From the NCBI GenBank assembly GCA_026770585.1, contig MU646608.1:188536-205769 (forward strand): 17,234 nucleotides of DNA. Reading direction: 5' to 3'. Both the position numbers and the translations under genes were made by a program. Below, one piece after another: positions 16,947-17,234 of this stretch (position 1 is the first letter of the stretch; each line of letters opens with the position of its first letter). Under the pieces are notes generated by a model. That model was given only the letters and a program-made list of their open reading frames with translations, was not told the DNA's origin and ran no database searches. The stretch comes from Baffinella frigidus. Taxonomy: Eukaryota; Cryptophyceae; Cryptomonadales; Baffinellaceae.

Positions 16947-17101
16947 CTTGATCAAAAAGGGAGGACAGCGAGGTTTCATAAATTGTGGATGCGGCATGAG
17001 TGGATGCGGTATGAGACTTCTGACGGCACCCCGCGCGCAGTGCGTATGCTCTGTGTTACATGACAGTTACCGTCAGTATGCGACACGAAGCGCATGGACC
17101 T

Positions 17102-17167
17102 GACGCATCGACGATGCTCAAAGTGCACCAACTCGAGCAGCTTGTCCATCTCGTGCTTCACCACCTT
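17102..17167 (-). pseudogene. Copy of exon A broken by an 8-bp insertion
   Basis: 51 bp at 17117-17167 are identical to 16899-16949 (acceptor end and first 16 codons). The next shared bases, GACGCAT, are displaced by an extra CGACGATG, shifting the frame. Either this is a broken duplicate or the two copies are alternative exons; the 16881-16946 copy reads correctly into exon B. Confidence 0.75.
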
Positions 17168-17194
17168 TCGCGTTTCAGTTTTGGGGATAAGATG

Positions 17195-17234
17195 TTTGGT
17201 TTGGTTTGGTTTGGTTTGGTTTGGTTTGGTTTTT
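17195..17234. repeat. (TTTGG)n array at window edge
   Basis: About eight perfect TTTGG units run to the end of the window. The period is five, distinct from the seven-base telomere-like units. Confidence 0.92.

Overview
This window is nuclear DNA from a GC-rich, intron-dense unicellular eukaryote with a cilium. The evidence is a recognisable ciliary gene (the C-terminus of IFT139), many short exons joined by GT-AG introns (some apparently GC-AG), an AATAAA poly(A) signal, and about 2 kb of degenerate TTTAGGG (plant-type) telomere-like repeat. A flagellated alga or related protist fits. The sequence alone does not fix the lineage. No prokaryotic, organellar or viral features were seen.

Layout. 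(1) 1-1367, + strand: the last three visible exons of the intraflagellar transport gene IFT139/TTC21B, then a 3' UTR with AATAAA. (2) 1597-6746, - strand, tail to tail with IFT139: a gene of about 11 exons. It encodes a signal peptide, a beta-rich region, a fucolectin-type (F5/8 C, 'FTP') lectin domain and a GT-A-like glycosyltransferase with D-T-R-D-V-F-F-Q and H-Q-Y-D motifs. It is probably a secretory-pathway lectin-glycosyltransferase fusion. I rebuilt exons 5-10 with matching intron phases; the boundaries of exons 1-4 and the last exon are less certain. (3) 6743-7325: a tandemly duplicated 5' flank of that gene containing a perfect 24-bp inverted repeat. Diverged relatives of this flank lie at 12580-13016, 5' of the second large - strand gene. 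(4) 7.5-9.0 kb: weak - strand open frames. (5) 9019-10277: a 1.25-kb degenerate telomere-like array. (6) 10.6-12.5 kb: an unrecognised multi-exon - strand gene. (7) 13.0-15.9 kb: a lower-GC repeat mosaic of minisatellites, 55-bp and about 100-bp tandem repeats and small fold-back elements, with one plausible + strand terminal exon at 14595-14732. (8) 15901-16946 and beyond, - strand: the 3' end of a membrane-protein gene whose two introns are largely telomere-like repeat, accompanied by broken copies of its exons. The window ends in a TTTGG array.

The most striking pattern is that telomere-like heptamers sit where introns are expected. Wherever an adjacent coding strand can be read, the C-rich strand (CCCTAAA) is the sense strand. 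This holds for - strand genes beside TTTAGGG arrays and for the + strand exon beside a CCCTAAA array. One such intron is flanked by a GCGCG duplication, as if telomeric repeat had inserted into an exon and become spliced out.
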